The position numbers and the translations under genes were made by a program. The notes beneath the pieces are model-generated. The model was not told the origin of the DNA and made no database searches. It saw only the letters and a list, made by a program, of their open reading frames with translations. This document shows positions 1-5,138 of a stretch of DNA of 5,522 nt, piece after piece; the first letter of the stretch is position 1; every line of letters starts with the position of its first letter. The DNA is from CAYZDV01 sp964477275 (GTDB lineage: Bacteria; Acidobacteriota; Aminicenantia; Aminicenantales; Aminicenantaceae), in the NCBI GenBank assembly GCA_964477275.1, contig CAYZDV010000129.1:1-5522 (forward strand), written 5' to 3'.

Positions 1-732
1 ATCGAGACCCTGGGCGGCGTTTTCACCAGGATGATCGCCCGCAATACGACCATCCCGACCAAAAAGACAGAGATTTTCTCCACAGCCTCGGATAACCAGC
101 CCAGCGTGGAGATCCATGTTCTTCAGGGTGAAAGGGAAATGGCTGCCAACAACAGGACCCTGGGCCGTTTTCATCTGGACGGCATCCCGCCCTCTCCGAG
201 AGGCGTGCCGAAGATCGAGGTGACCTTTGACATCGATGCCAACGGAATCCTCCATGTCTCGGCTAAGGATACAGGCACCGGAAAGCAGCAGGCGATCACC
301 ATCACCGGCCACAGCGGCCTCGACGAGAAAGAGATCGAGACAATGGTCAAGGACGCAGAATCCCATTCTGAAGAGGATAAAAAGAGGAGAGAACTCGTCG
401 ATGCCAGAAACCAGGCCGACCAGATGGTCTACAGCCTGGAAAAGCTGATAAGGGAGAACAAGGAAAAAATCCCGCAGGCCGAAGCCGACCAGGTTCAGGC
501 AGAAATTGAGAACACCAAGAAAGCCATCGAGAGCGATGATATCCAGTCGATCAAGCAGGCCATGGAAAAACTCTCCCGGGCCTCCCACAAATTGACGGAG
601 ATGATGTACCAGCGGGCCGGCCAGCCGCAGCAGGAAGCCTCTGCCGGCCAGCCCACTCAAAAGGAAACCGAAGAAGGTTCTGGCGAAGAAGAGGTCATCG
701 ATGCGGAGGTCGTGGATGAAGAGAAGAACTGA
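1..732 (+). CDS. dnaK: Chaperone protein DnaK (Hsp70), C-terminal 243 residues; 5' end outside window
   Basis: DnaK is the cytoplasmic ATP-driven Hsp70 chaperone that binds exposed hydrophobic peptides and works with DnaJ and GrpE. The frame is open from base 1 and begins IETLGGVFTRMIARNTTIP, matching the start of the substrate-binding beta domain (about residue 400 of the E. coli protein), so the ATPase domain lies upstream. The beta domain continues through IHVLQGER, LDGIPPSPRGVP and VTFDIDANGILHVSAKD. The helical lid starts near GLDEKEIETMVKDAE. A Gln/Glu-rich linker leads to the acidic tail EEEVIDAEVVDEEKN, equivalent to the DDDVVDAEFEEV end of E. coli DnaK. The first ATG in the window (31) is an internal Met, not the start. 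dnaJ follows after 60 nt. Identification is by conserved family sequence; no damage is seen. Confidence 0.98.
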   Translation: METLGGVFTRMIARNTTIPTKKTEIFSTASDNQPSVEIHVLQGEREMAANNRTLGRFHLDGIPPSPRGVPKIEVTFDIDANGILHVSAKDTGTGKQQAITITGHSGLDEKEIETMVKDAESHSEEDKKRRELVDARNQADQMVYSLEKLIRENKEKIPQAEADQVQAEIENTKKAIESDDIQSIKQAMEKLSRASHKLTEMMYQRAGQPQQEASAGQPTQKETEEGSGEEEVIDAEVVDEEKN

Positions 733-738
733 GGCGCT

Positions 739-766
739 TTGATCCACGACTTTTCTGTGCGATAAT
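739..766 (+). promoter_or_regulatory. Possible internal sigma-70 promoter between dnaK and dnaJ
   Basis: TTGATC (739-744) and GATAAT (761-766) are separated by 16 nt. The second box is preceded by TGC, giving an extended -10. The -35 box matches 4 of 6 consensus bases and the -10 box 5 of 6. Transcription would start near 773, just before the AAAGGA at 777-782. It could supply dnaJ and the downstream regulators independently of the main dnaK promoter. This is inferred from sequence match only. Confidence 0.4.
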
Positions 767-792
767 CCTGGATAGCAAAGGACAGGACCGGG

Positions 793-1899
793 ATGGAGAA
801 AGACTATTATGCGGTTCTGGGCGTTGACAGGAAAGCGACCCTGGCCGATATCAAGAAAGCCTACCGGAAGCTGGCCCGAAAGTACCATCCTGACCTGAAT
901 CCAGGCGATAAGTCCGCCGAAGCAAAGTTTAAAGAAATCCAGGAGGCCTATTCCGTCCTCAGCGACCCCAAGAAAAGAAGCCAGTACGACCAGTTCGGCT
1001 TTGTCGGAGACCGTCCCCCCGGAGATTCCCAGTATCAGACGTATTCTTCAGGCTTTGAGGGGTTCGACTTTTCAGGCTTTGGAACGTCCAGCTTCAGGGA
1101 TTTTTTTGAAGACCTGTTCGGGAGATCTGCCCGCAGGGCTCAAACGAGAGTGGAGAAGGGCGAAGACCTTCTCTATACAATGAAAATCGGGTTTATGGAC
1201 GCCATTAACGGTCTCAAGACACGGATCCGGCTGTCGCGCATGGTAGCCTGCGCGAGCTGCCAGGGCACTGGCTATATCCAGAAAGGAAGCCAGCAGCTCT
1301 GCCCCGGGTGTGGCGGAACGGGCCAGAAGGTCTTGCAGCGGGGTGCGATGAGGTTTTCAACGACCTGTCCCGCCTGTGGAGGAACAGGCAGGACAGCCGG
1401 CAAGGAATGTCCGTCCTGTTACGGGCATGGCCTTGTCCAGAAGACGGAGCTGATCAGCGTCCGGATTCCGGCCGGAGTGAACACCGGTTCCAAGGTTCGC
1501 ATTTCCGGAAAAGGAAACGCCGGGAGAGGGGGAGGGCCTCCCGGTGACCTGTTCATTCATGTTGAGGCCGACTCCCATCCCTTTTTCAGGCGCGAAGGGT
1601 CGAACATTTATGTGAAAGTCCCCATCACCGTGCCTGAAGCGACACTGGGCGCAAAGATTGAGGTTCCCACACTTTACGGCAAAGCGACCATCCGCGTCCC
1701 GCCCGGAACCAGGTCCGGACAGAAATTCCGCTTAACGGACAAGGGAGCTCCAGTAGCGGGGAAAAAGGCCCATGGAGACCAGTATATCGAAGTCTCCATC
1801 GTTCCCCCTCCGTTCAATGATGAGAGGATCAGAGAGCTCATGAGAGAGCTGGAAAGAGCCTCTCCGGAAAATCCGAGGGATAAGATGGGGATGGGATAA
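793..1899 (+). CDS. dnaJ: Type I co-chaperone DnaJ (Hsp40)
   Basis: DnaJ delivers unfolded clients to DnaK and stimulates its ATPase. The 368-residue protein has the full type I layout. An N-terminal J domain (about 1-70) carries the HPD motif at residues 32-34. A Gly/Phe-rich linker follows (about 72-115, with SSGFEGFDFSGFG and DFFEDLFG). The zinc domain at about 153-213 has four CxxCxGxG-type motifs: CASCQGTG, CPGCGGTG, CPACGGTG and CPSCYGHG. Two C-terminal beta-sandwich client-binding domains complete it (VRIPAGVNTGSKVRISGKG; ATIRVPPGTRSGQKFRL). Length is close to the usual 370-380 residues. ATG 793 is preceded by AAAGGA (777-782) and CAGGA (783-787), and MEKDYYAVLGV is a typical DnaJ N-terminus. 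The stop codon is 1 nt before the next start, so the genes are almost certainly co-transcribed. Confidence 0.98.
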   Translation: MEKDYYAVLGVDRKATLADIKKAYRKLARKYHPDLNPGDKSAEAKFKEIQEAYSVLSDPKKRSQYDQFGFVGDRPPGDSQYQTYSSGFEGFDFSGFGTSSFRDFFEDLFGRSARRAQTRVEKGEDLLYTMKIGFMDAINGLKTRIRLSRMVACASCQGTGYIQKGSQQLCPGCGGTGQKVLQRGAMRFSTTCPACGGTGRTAGKECPSCYGHGLVQKTELISVRIPAGVNTGSKVRISGKGNAGRGGGPPGDLFIHVEADSHPFFRREGSNIYVKVPITVPEATLGAKIEVPTLYGKATIRVPPGTRSGQKFRLTDKGAPVAGKKAHGDQYIEVSIVPPPFNDERIRELMRELERASPENPRDKMGMG

Positions 1900-1900
1900 A

Positions 1901-2308
1901 ATGAAAAAGGGAAAAGAGAAAAAGAAACCCATGCAGTATTATCACATCAGCAGCGTGGCCAGCATGTACAACGTCCATCCCCAGACCCTCAGGCTCTATG
2001 AGAGAGAAGGGCTGCTCAAACCGTCTCGAAGTGAGGGGAACACCCGGCTGTACGACGAGGAAGACCTCAAACAGCTCGAACTCATCCTGAACCTCACCCG
2101 CGAACTGGGAGTCAACCTGGCCGGAGTGGAGGCGATTCTGAACATGCGCGAGAAGATCGAACAGATCGAGACCGAAGTGAACCTGTTTCTCGATTACATC
2201 AAGAGAGAGTTCTTCGAGGGCAGGGAAGAGGAGTTCGAGCAGAAGAAAAAAAGCCTGGTGCGGATCAGCCCTGTCCAGATCATTAAAATCGAAAAAGAGA
2301 AAGAATGA
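1901..2308 (+). CDS. hspR: MerR-family regulator, HspR-like (probable repressor of the dnaK operon)
   Basis: This 135-residue protein has a MerR-type winged helix-turn-helix (about residues 15-55: ISSVASMYNVHPQTLRLYE, wing GNTRLYDEEDL). The HPQTLRLYEREGLL and LGVNLAGVEAIL segments are typical of HspR, the repressor of dnaK operons in actinobacteria and several other phyla. A predicted helical segment from about residue 82 replaces the effector domain of larger MerR proteins, and no metal-binding cysteine cluster is present. HspR usually binds HAIR inverted repeats upstream of dnaK, often with DnaK as co-repressor. No HAIR site is visible here, but the dnaK promoter lies outside the window. 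ATG 1901 is 1 nt after the dnaJ stop. ATG 1931 (Met11) is an alternative start that would drop a Lys-rich leader, and neither has a strong Shine-Dalgarno. The 3' end overlaps the sigma gene by 4 nt (ATGA). Family is clear; the specific role is inferred from context. Confidence 0.85.
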   Translation: MKKGKEKKKPMQYYHISSVASMYNVHPQTLRLYEREGLLKPSRSEGNTRLYDEEDLKQLELILNLTRELGVNLAGVEAILNMREKIEQIETEVNLFLDYIKREFFEGREEEFEQKKKSLVRISPVQIIKIEKEKE

Positions 2309-3153
2309 AGGACGAATTCAAGAACTACGTCGACCTCAAAAACCTGAGGCTCTACATGAATCAGATATCCCGATTCCCCGGTCTCAGCCCGGAAGAGGAA
2401 AAAGAGCTGGGCAAACACATCCAGAAAGGAGATAAAAAGGCTCTCCGGAAGCTCGTCGAAGCCAACCTCCGCTTCGTCGTCTCCTACGCGAAGAGATACA
2501 AAGGGATGGGAATGCCCCTTTTCGACCTTATCAACGAAGGCAACCTGGGTCTGATCGAAGCCGCCAAACGGTTCGACCCCGCGCGGAATGTCAAATTCAT
2601 CTCCTATGCGGTGTGGTGGATCAGACAGGCGATCATCCATGCCCTGACCCGTTCCGCCAGGGCCTACCATATTCCCCAGAAGATTTCGGACAAAATATCG
2701 GAAATGAAGAGGAAAACGGCCAGGCTCAAGATGAAGCTGGGCAGAGACCCCACGCGTGAAGAGATCGCCCGGAGCATGGGCATTCCCACCAGAGAGGTGG
2801 AAGATCTGGAGTTGCTGGATGAAAGGGACCTCTCCCTGAGCGAGCCATACTACGAAGATGGGACTGATGTGGAAGGGAGGATAGAAGACAGCATCACGCC
2901 TTCAGTGGAGTACCAGATTATCAAAAATTCGATTGAGGAGCAGATCCGGGATCTTCTGGAGGAGCTGGATGAGAAGGAAAAACATGTGATAAAATTAAGA
3001 TTCGGGCTTGACGATGACCGGCCCCGCACTCTTCAGGAAATCGGCGACATTATGAGTCTATCCAGAGAGAGAGTGAGGCAAATTGAACAGAAGGCAATGA
3101 GGAAGCTCGGCCGCTCTCATTGTCTTCGAGAATTGAGAGGATATTTGAACTGA
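2305..3153 (+). CDS. Sigma-70 family RNA polymerase sigma factor (RpoD/SigA-like, lacking region 1.1)
   Basis: A sigma factor directs RNA polymerase to promoters. The 282-residue protein starts directly at region 1.2 (LRLYMNQISRFPGLSPEEE, about 14-32). Region 2 spans about 47-124 (NLRFVVSYAKRY, DLINEGNLGLIEAAKRFDP, FISYAVWWIRQAI), and region 3 about 125-200 (GRDPTREEIARSMGI). Region 4 spans about 205-270, with the 4.2 helix-turn-helix TLQEIGDIMSLSRERVRQIE. Region 1.1 is absent, which fits a group 2/3 alternative sigma rather than a primary one. In region 2.4 the residues aligned with E. coli RpoD Q437 and T440 are S117 and A120, so -10 recognition may differ; the RERVRQIE helix for the -35 box is intact. 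Start ATG overlaps the hspR-like stop (ATGA), implying coupled translation. Position in the dnaK operon suggests a stress-related regulon, which is inference. It is not close to gamma-proteobacterial RpoH. Confidence 0.93.
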   Translation: MKDEFKNYVDLKNLRLYMNQISRFPGLSPEEEKELGKHIQKGDKKALRKLVEANLRFVVSYAKRYKGMGMPLFDLINEGNLGLIEAAKRFDPARNVKFISYAVWWIRQAIIHALTRSARAYHIPQKISDKISEMKRKTARLKMKLGRDPTREEIARSMGIPTREVEDLELLDERDLSLSEPYYEDGTDVEGRIEDSITPSVEYQIIKNSIEEQIRDLLEELDEKEKHVIKLRFGLDDDRPRTLQEIGDIMSLSRERVRQIEQKAMRKLGRSHCLRELRGYLN

Positions 3154-3899
3154 TGCCCGAGACACTCTGTCCGGATTGCCAGGGAACAGGCTGGGTGGTG
3201 GTGGATTCCGAGGCCGGCTCGGCTGCCCGTCGCTGCCGGTGCTTCTATGAGCGCAGAAGCCAGATTCTCCTCGAACAGGCGAACATCCCCAGAAGATACC
3301 GGGATTGCTCCTTCAAGAATTTTGAGATTCACAACGACTCCCACCGCGACGCCCTGAAAATCGCCAGGAAGTTTGTCAAGAATCATCCTGTCCAGGATAT
3401 CGGACTCCTTTTCCTGGGGCCCTGCGGAGTGGGGAAGACTCACCTGGCCATGGCCACCATCCGCGAGTTGATCGAGAGGAAAAACGTTCCGTGTTATTTT
3501 TGCGACTTCAGGGAGCTAATCAGGAATATCCAGAGCAGCTACTCCCCGGATTCCTCCCTGTCTGAAGTGGAAGTTCTCGCGCCCGTATTCCAGAGCGATG
3601 TCCTGTTGCTGGACGAGCTGGGGGCGAAGAGAACAACGGCCTGGGTGGAGGAGACTGTTTTTTACATCATCAACAACCGCTACAACAACAAAAAGCTGAC
3701 CATCTTCACTTCCAACTATCCGGATAGTGAAGAAGAAGAGGAAGACAAGAGGGAGGCCTACTTCAAAAAAGGCGAGGAGACCCTGGTCGACCGGATCGGG
3801 ATCCGCTTGCGGTCCAGGCTCTATGAGATGTGCAAGATCGTCGAGATGTGGGGAAAGGACTACCGGAAAGAAATCAAGCAGGCCGGCTACCGTTTTTAG
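3153..3899 (+). CDS. DnaC/DnaI-like AAA+ ATPase with N-terminal Cys motif
   Basis: This 248-residue P-loop ATPase resembles DnaC/DnaI/IstB-type proteins, which load replicative helicase or assist transposases. The N-terminus has a probable zinc site, C6-P-D-C9 with C28-R-C30, as in many DnaC-like proteins. The Walker A motif is GPCGVGKT (89-96). Walker B is DVLLLDE (149-155, with D154 and E155). Sensor 1 is TSN (186-188). A basic arginine-rich segment DRIGIRLRSRL (213-223) is the likely arginine-finger region. A strongly acidic insert (SEEEEEDKRE) follows sensor 1. I chose ATG 3153, which overlaps the sigma stop by 1 nt (TGATG) with GAGAGGA at 3135-3141 upstream; an in-frame TTG at 3120 would add 11 residues inside the sigma gene. 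No transposase is adjacent, so an IstB role is unlikely. Its role in a heat-shock operon is unknown; helicase loading is a family-based guess. Confidence 0.85.
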   Translation: MPETLCPDCQGTGWVVVDSEAGSAARRCRCFYERRSQILLEQANIPRRYRDCSFKNFEIHNDSHRDALKIARKFVKNHPVQDIGLLFLGPCGVGKTHLAMATIRELIERKNVPCYFCDFRELIRNIQSSYSPDSSLSEVEVLAPVFQSDVLLLDELGAKRTTAWVEETVFYIINNRYNNKKLTIFTSNYPDSEEEEEDKREAYFKKGEETLVDRIGIRLRSRLYEMCKIVEMWGKDYRKEIKQAGYRF

Positions 3900-3927
3900 A
3901 TAGAACCCGGCGATTCCGTCTGGATTA

Positions 3928-3956
3928 TTGATATTCTCCTCAAATTTTGCTAAATT
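3928..3956 (+). promoter_or_regulatory. Sigma-70 type promoter of the tRNA-Asn gene
   Basis: TTGATA (3928-3933) and TAAATT (3951-3956) are separated by exactly 17 nt, each matching consensus at 5 of 6 positions. TGC before the second box gives an extended -10. The expected start point, near 3963, lies about 7 nt before the mature tRNA 5' end. Position and match quality make this the likely promoter for the intron-containing tRNA. Confidence 0.72.
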
Positions 3957-4004
3957 ATGGACAACCTGCTCCTCGGTAGCTCAATCGGCAGAGCGGGTGG
4001 CTGT

Positions 4005-4281
4005 ACAACGGAGGAATGATGGAAGTGCAGCTTCCACGAGAGATCGTGGTTGAAAAATCGGGTGAATTCAGGGAAGCCTTCACCCTGTCAAAAAAGAAAC
4101 AGGAGTATGGTAACCCTGAGCCAAGCTCTGTTCCTGTAAAAAAGGTCAGAGAAGGTGCAGAGACTAGAGCATATGCTCGTACTCCACTGATGTTCTGGGG
4201 GAAGCGCCCGACACCCTATCCTTTTTTATCGAGGAAGGGTGAAGAGATAGTCCAAGCCCAGAAGAAATTCTGGGGCACTTG
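4005..4281 (+). ncRNA. Self-splicing group I intron (IC3-like) in the tRNA-Asn anticodon loop
   Basis: The 277-nt intron follows the group I rules: the 5' exon ends in U (4004) and the intron ends in G (4281). All helices can be assigned. P1 pairs exon GGCTGT (3999-4004) with GCAGCT (4027-4032), with U4004-G4027 at the splice site. P2 is 4034-4039/4044-4049, capped by GAGA. P3 is 4058-4063/4206-4211. P4 is TCAGGG/CCCTGA (4068-4073/4114-4119). P5 is CC/GG (4077-4078/4109-4110) with P5a 4084-4088/4099-4103. P6 is 4120-4122/4154-4156 with P6a 4126-4130/4147-4151. P7 is GACTA/TAGTC (4162-4166/4248-4252). P8 is CACCCT/AGGGTG (4212-4217/4236-4241). P9 is 4257-4263/4268-4274 with a GAAA loop. The core strings CCTGAGCCAAGC, AAGGTGCAGAGACTA and ATAGTCC closely match the Azoarcus tRNA-Ile and Anabaena tRNA-Leu introns. 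The GAAA loop of P9 and TATGG in P5 (4106-4110) suggest the usual L9-P5 contact. No endonuclease gene is present. Confidence 0.95.
4167..4205 (+). other. Peripheral insertion in the intron between P7 and P3 (possible P7.1/P7.2 hairpins)
   Basis: Between the 5' strand of P7 and the 3' strand of P3 lie 39 nt, where the Azoarcus and Anabaena tRNA introns have only a few. The segment starts with the perfect palindrome GAGCATATGCTC (4167-4178), which can fold as a 4-bp hairpin with an ATAT loop. A second possible stem is CTCCA/TGGGG (4182-4186/4196-4200). Two hairpins at this place recall P7.1/P7.2 of subgroup IA introns. The folds are assigned by eye. Confidence 0.6.
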
Positions 4282-4379
4282 TAACCACTAGGTTGCAGGT
4301 TCGAGTCCTGCCCGAGGAGCCATTTTTTCCTACCAGAAGAAACGTTTATCGTCTATCTTATTGAACGTACAGATTACCC

Positions 4380-4408
4380 TTGCTTTTTTCGGAATCATTG
4401 GATAGAAT
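4380..4408 (+). promoter_or_regulatory. Possible promoter for the DUF4870-type gene
   Basis: TTGCTT (4380-4385) and TAGAAT (4403-4408) are 17 nt apart. The -10 box matches 5 of 6 consensus bases but the -35 only 3 of 6. The predicted start near 4415 would leave a leader of about 33 nt before ATG 4448. Read-through from the tRNA is an alternative source of transcript. Confidence 0.4.
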
Positions 4409-4447
4409 CAGCACCAGCTTTTGGGTCTCAAAGAAGGAGGTTTGCTC

Positions 4448-4798
4448 ATGGCCAAACTGGATGAAAAACAGGAGCGGACGTGGGGCATGCTCTGCCATCT
4501 TTCAGCTCTGGCTGTTTTCATCTTTCCCCTCGGAAACGTCCTGGGGCCGCTGATCATCTGGCTCATCAAAAGGGACGAATCGGAGTTTGTCAACGAACAG
4601 GGAAAAGAAGCCCTCAACTTCCAGATTTCCTTCACCATCTATTGCCTGGTCGCGGCCCTGCTCATCATCGTCATCATCGGCATCGTCCTTCTCATTGCGC
4701 TGGGCATCGTTTTCCTGGTTCTGGTCATTATTGCCTCAATCAAGGCCAACGAGGGTGAAAAATACCGCTATCCCTTGACCATCAGACTCATCACCTGA
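4448..4798 (+). CDS. Small membrane protein, DUF4870 (Tic20-like) family
   Basis: The 116-residue protein matches the DUF4870 pattern: an N-terminal ERTWGMLCHLSAL segment, a first hydrophobic stretch (about 15-40, containing FPLGNVLGPLIIWLIKRDES), then FVNEQGKEALNFQ, typical of the family, and a long hydrophobic region (about 60-98) that should form two more membrane helices. The C-terminus is a short polar tail with KYRYPLTIRLI. DUF4870 proteins are small integral inner-membrane proteins of unknown function. ATG 4448 is preceded by AAGGAGG (4434-4440) at 7 nt spacing, which fixes the start; an upstream in-frame TTG at 4421 would place the Shine-Dalgarno inside the gene and is rejected. It is separated from the tRNA by 125 nt with its own possible promoter and looks monocistronic. 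Confidence 0.88.
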   Translation: MAKLDEKQERTWGMLCHLSALAVFIFPLGNVLGPLIIWLIKRDESEFVNEQGKEALNFQISFTIYCLVAALLIIVIIGIVLLIALGIVFLVLVIIASIKANEGEKYRYPLTIRLIT

Positions 4799-5064
4799 TG
4801 AGGCTGGCGGAGAGGACTGGTACCTCTAACCTGGGAAAAAGCACTCTTTTGTCCTGAGGATTATCGATATTCCCGACAATGCGACAGTTACGGATACGCC
4901 CGTGCGATTGTTCTCCAATGAGCGACACGGATTGTCGCTCGAAAGGGTGATGGAGTCTCACCCAGGAATTCACCCTGCAAGGCTATTTACTTTTTCCTGC
5001 GACACTGCTATTTTGAATGAACCGATTCTCAGACACGATGATGTCCTCAACCGAATCCCTCTCC
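4799..5064. other. Non-coding stretch with small inverted repeats; no gene recognised
   Basis: No reading frame here has both a ribosome-binding site and family-like sequence. The stretch holds a short inverted repeat AGAGG/CCTCT (4811-4815/4823-4827) and the two hairpins listed separately (4920-4963). CGACAAT at 4874-4880 is also the inverse of ATTGTCG at 4931-4937. I see no clear intrinsic terminator with a T run for the upstream gene, and no tRNA or known riboswitch. Confidence 0.5.
4920..4963. repeat. Two adjacent perfect inverted repeats (tandem hairpins)
   Basis: GAGCGACA (4920-4927) pairs with TGTCGCTC (4933-4940) around a 5-nt loop, 8 bp without mismatch. Four bases later GGGTGA (4945-4950) pairs with TCACCC (4958-4963) around a 7-nt loop. 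No T run follows, so they are not classic terminators. They could be an operator, part of a structured leader or small RNA, or chance. The function is unknown. Confidence 0.55.
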
Positions 5065-5093
5065 TTGACAAGGGATGCTTTATATTTTATAAA
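5065..5093 (+). promoter_or_regulatory. Strong sigma-70 promoter for the final gene
   Basis: A perfect TTGACA (5065-5070) is followed after exactly 17 nt by TATAAA (5088-5093), 5 of 6 to consensus. The flanking sequence is AT-rich. The start would be near 5100, leaving a leader of about 39 nt that carries AAGGAGG (5125-5131) before ATG 5139. Confidence 0.8.
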
Positions 5094-5138
5094 GGCGTGA
5101 GTTTGAATGCCGACAAATGCAATTAAGGAGGAATGAGA

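Larger units (their letters stand above)
3970..4322 (+). tRNA. trnN: tRNA-Asn(GUU), interrupted by a group I intron; exons 3970-4004 and 4282-4322
   Basis: The two exons join to a complete 76-nt class I tRNA with encoded CCA. The acceptor stem is TCCTCGG (3970-3976) with CCGAGGA (4312-4318). T8-A9 are at 3977-3978. The D stem is GCTC/GAGC (3979-3982/3991-3994) with loop AATCGGCA. The anticodon stem is GGTGG (3996-4000) with CCACT (4285-4289), one G-U pair. The spliced anticodon loop is CTGTTAA, anticodon GTT. The variable loop is AGGTT, and the T arm is GCAGG-TTCGAGT-CCTGC (4295-4311). The discriminator is G73 (4319), then CCA (4320-4322). G73, the TCCTC acceptor start and GUU all fit asparagine. 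Joining one base later would give a GTA (Tyr) anticodon, but bacterial tRNA-Tyr has a long variable arm and this one does not. A T6 run follows directly at 4323-4328. The unspliced transcript cannot form an anticodon loop, so function needs splicing. Confidence 0.95.

Noticed and set aside
1..900. HAIR operator (HspR binding site) within the window
   Set aside because: I found no CTTGAGT-N7-ACTCAAG-like inverted repeat near dnaK or dnaJ; the expected site upstream of dnaK is outside the window.
2194..2670. 158-codon frame on the - strand
   Set aside because: It is antisense to the hspR-like and sigma genes, both strongly supported by conserved motifs; its length reflects codon bias of those genes.
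3900..3927. Intrinsic terminator after the dnaK operon
   Set aside because: No stable GC-rich hairpin followed by a T run is visible between the ATPase stop and the tRNA promoter.
4222..4227. T6 run in the P8 loop as a premature terminator
   Set aside because: No strong hairpin ends directly before it; the run fits as part of the P8 loop.
4016..4291. 91-codon frame as a protein-coding gene
   Set aside because: It lies wholly within the tRNA intron and 3' exon, shows no recognisable protein family, and its bases are accounted for by the group I helices. It is mentioned only as a low-interest observation.
3970..4322. Reading the split tRNA as tRNA-Tyr(GTA) or, from the 3' half alone, as tRNA-Thr(TGT)
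   Set aside because: Tyr would need a splice after A and a long variable arm, and breaks the U/G splice-site rule. Thr would take TGT from bases that include the intron's last nucleotides. Asn(GTT) fits acceptor, G73, variable loop and splice rules together.
4902..5126. 74-codon frame on the + strand starting at GTG
   Set aside because: No Shine-Dalgarno, no family resemblance, and it runs through the 5065-5093 promoter of the next gene.
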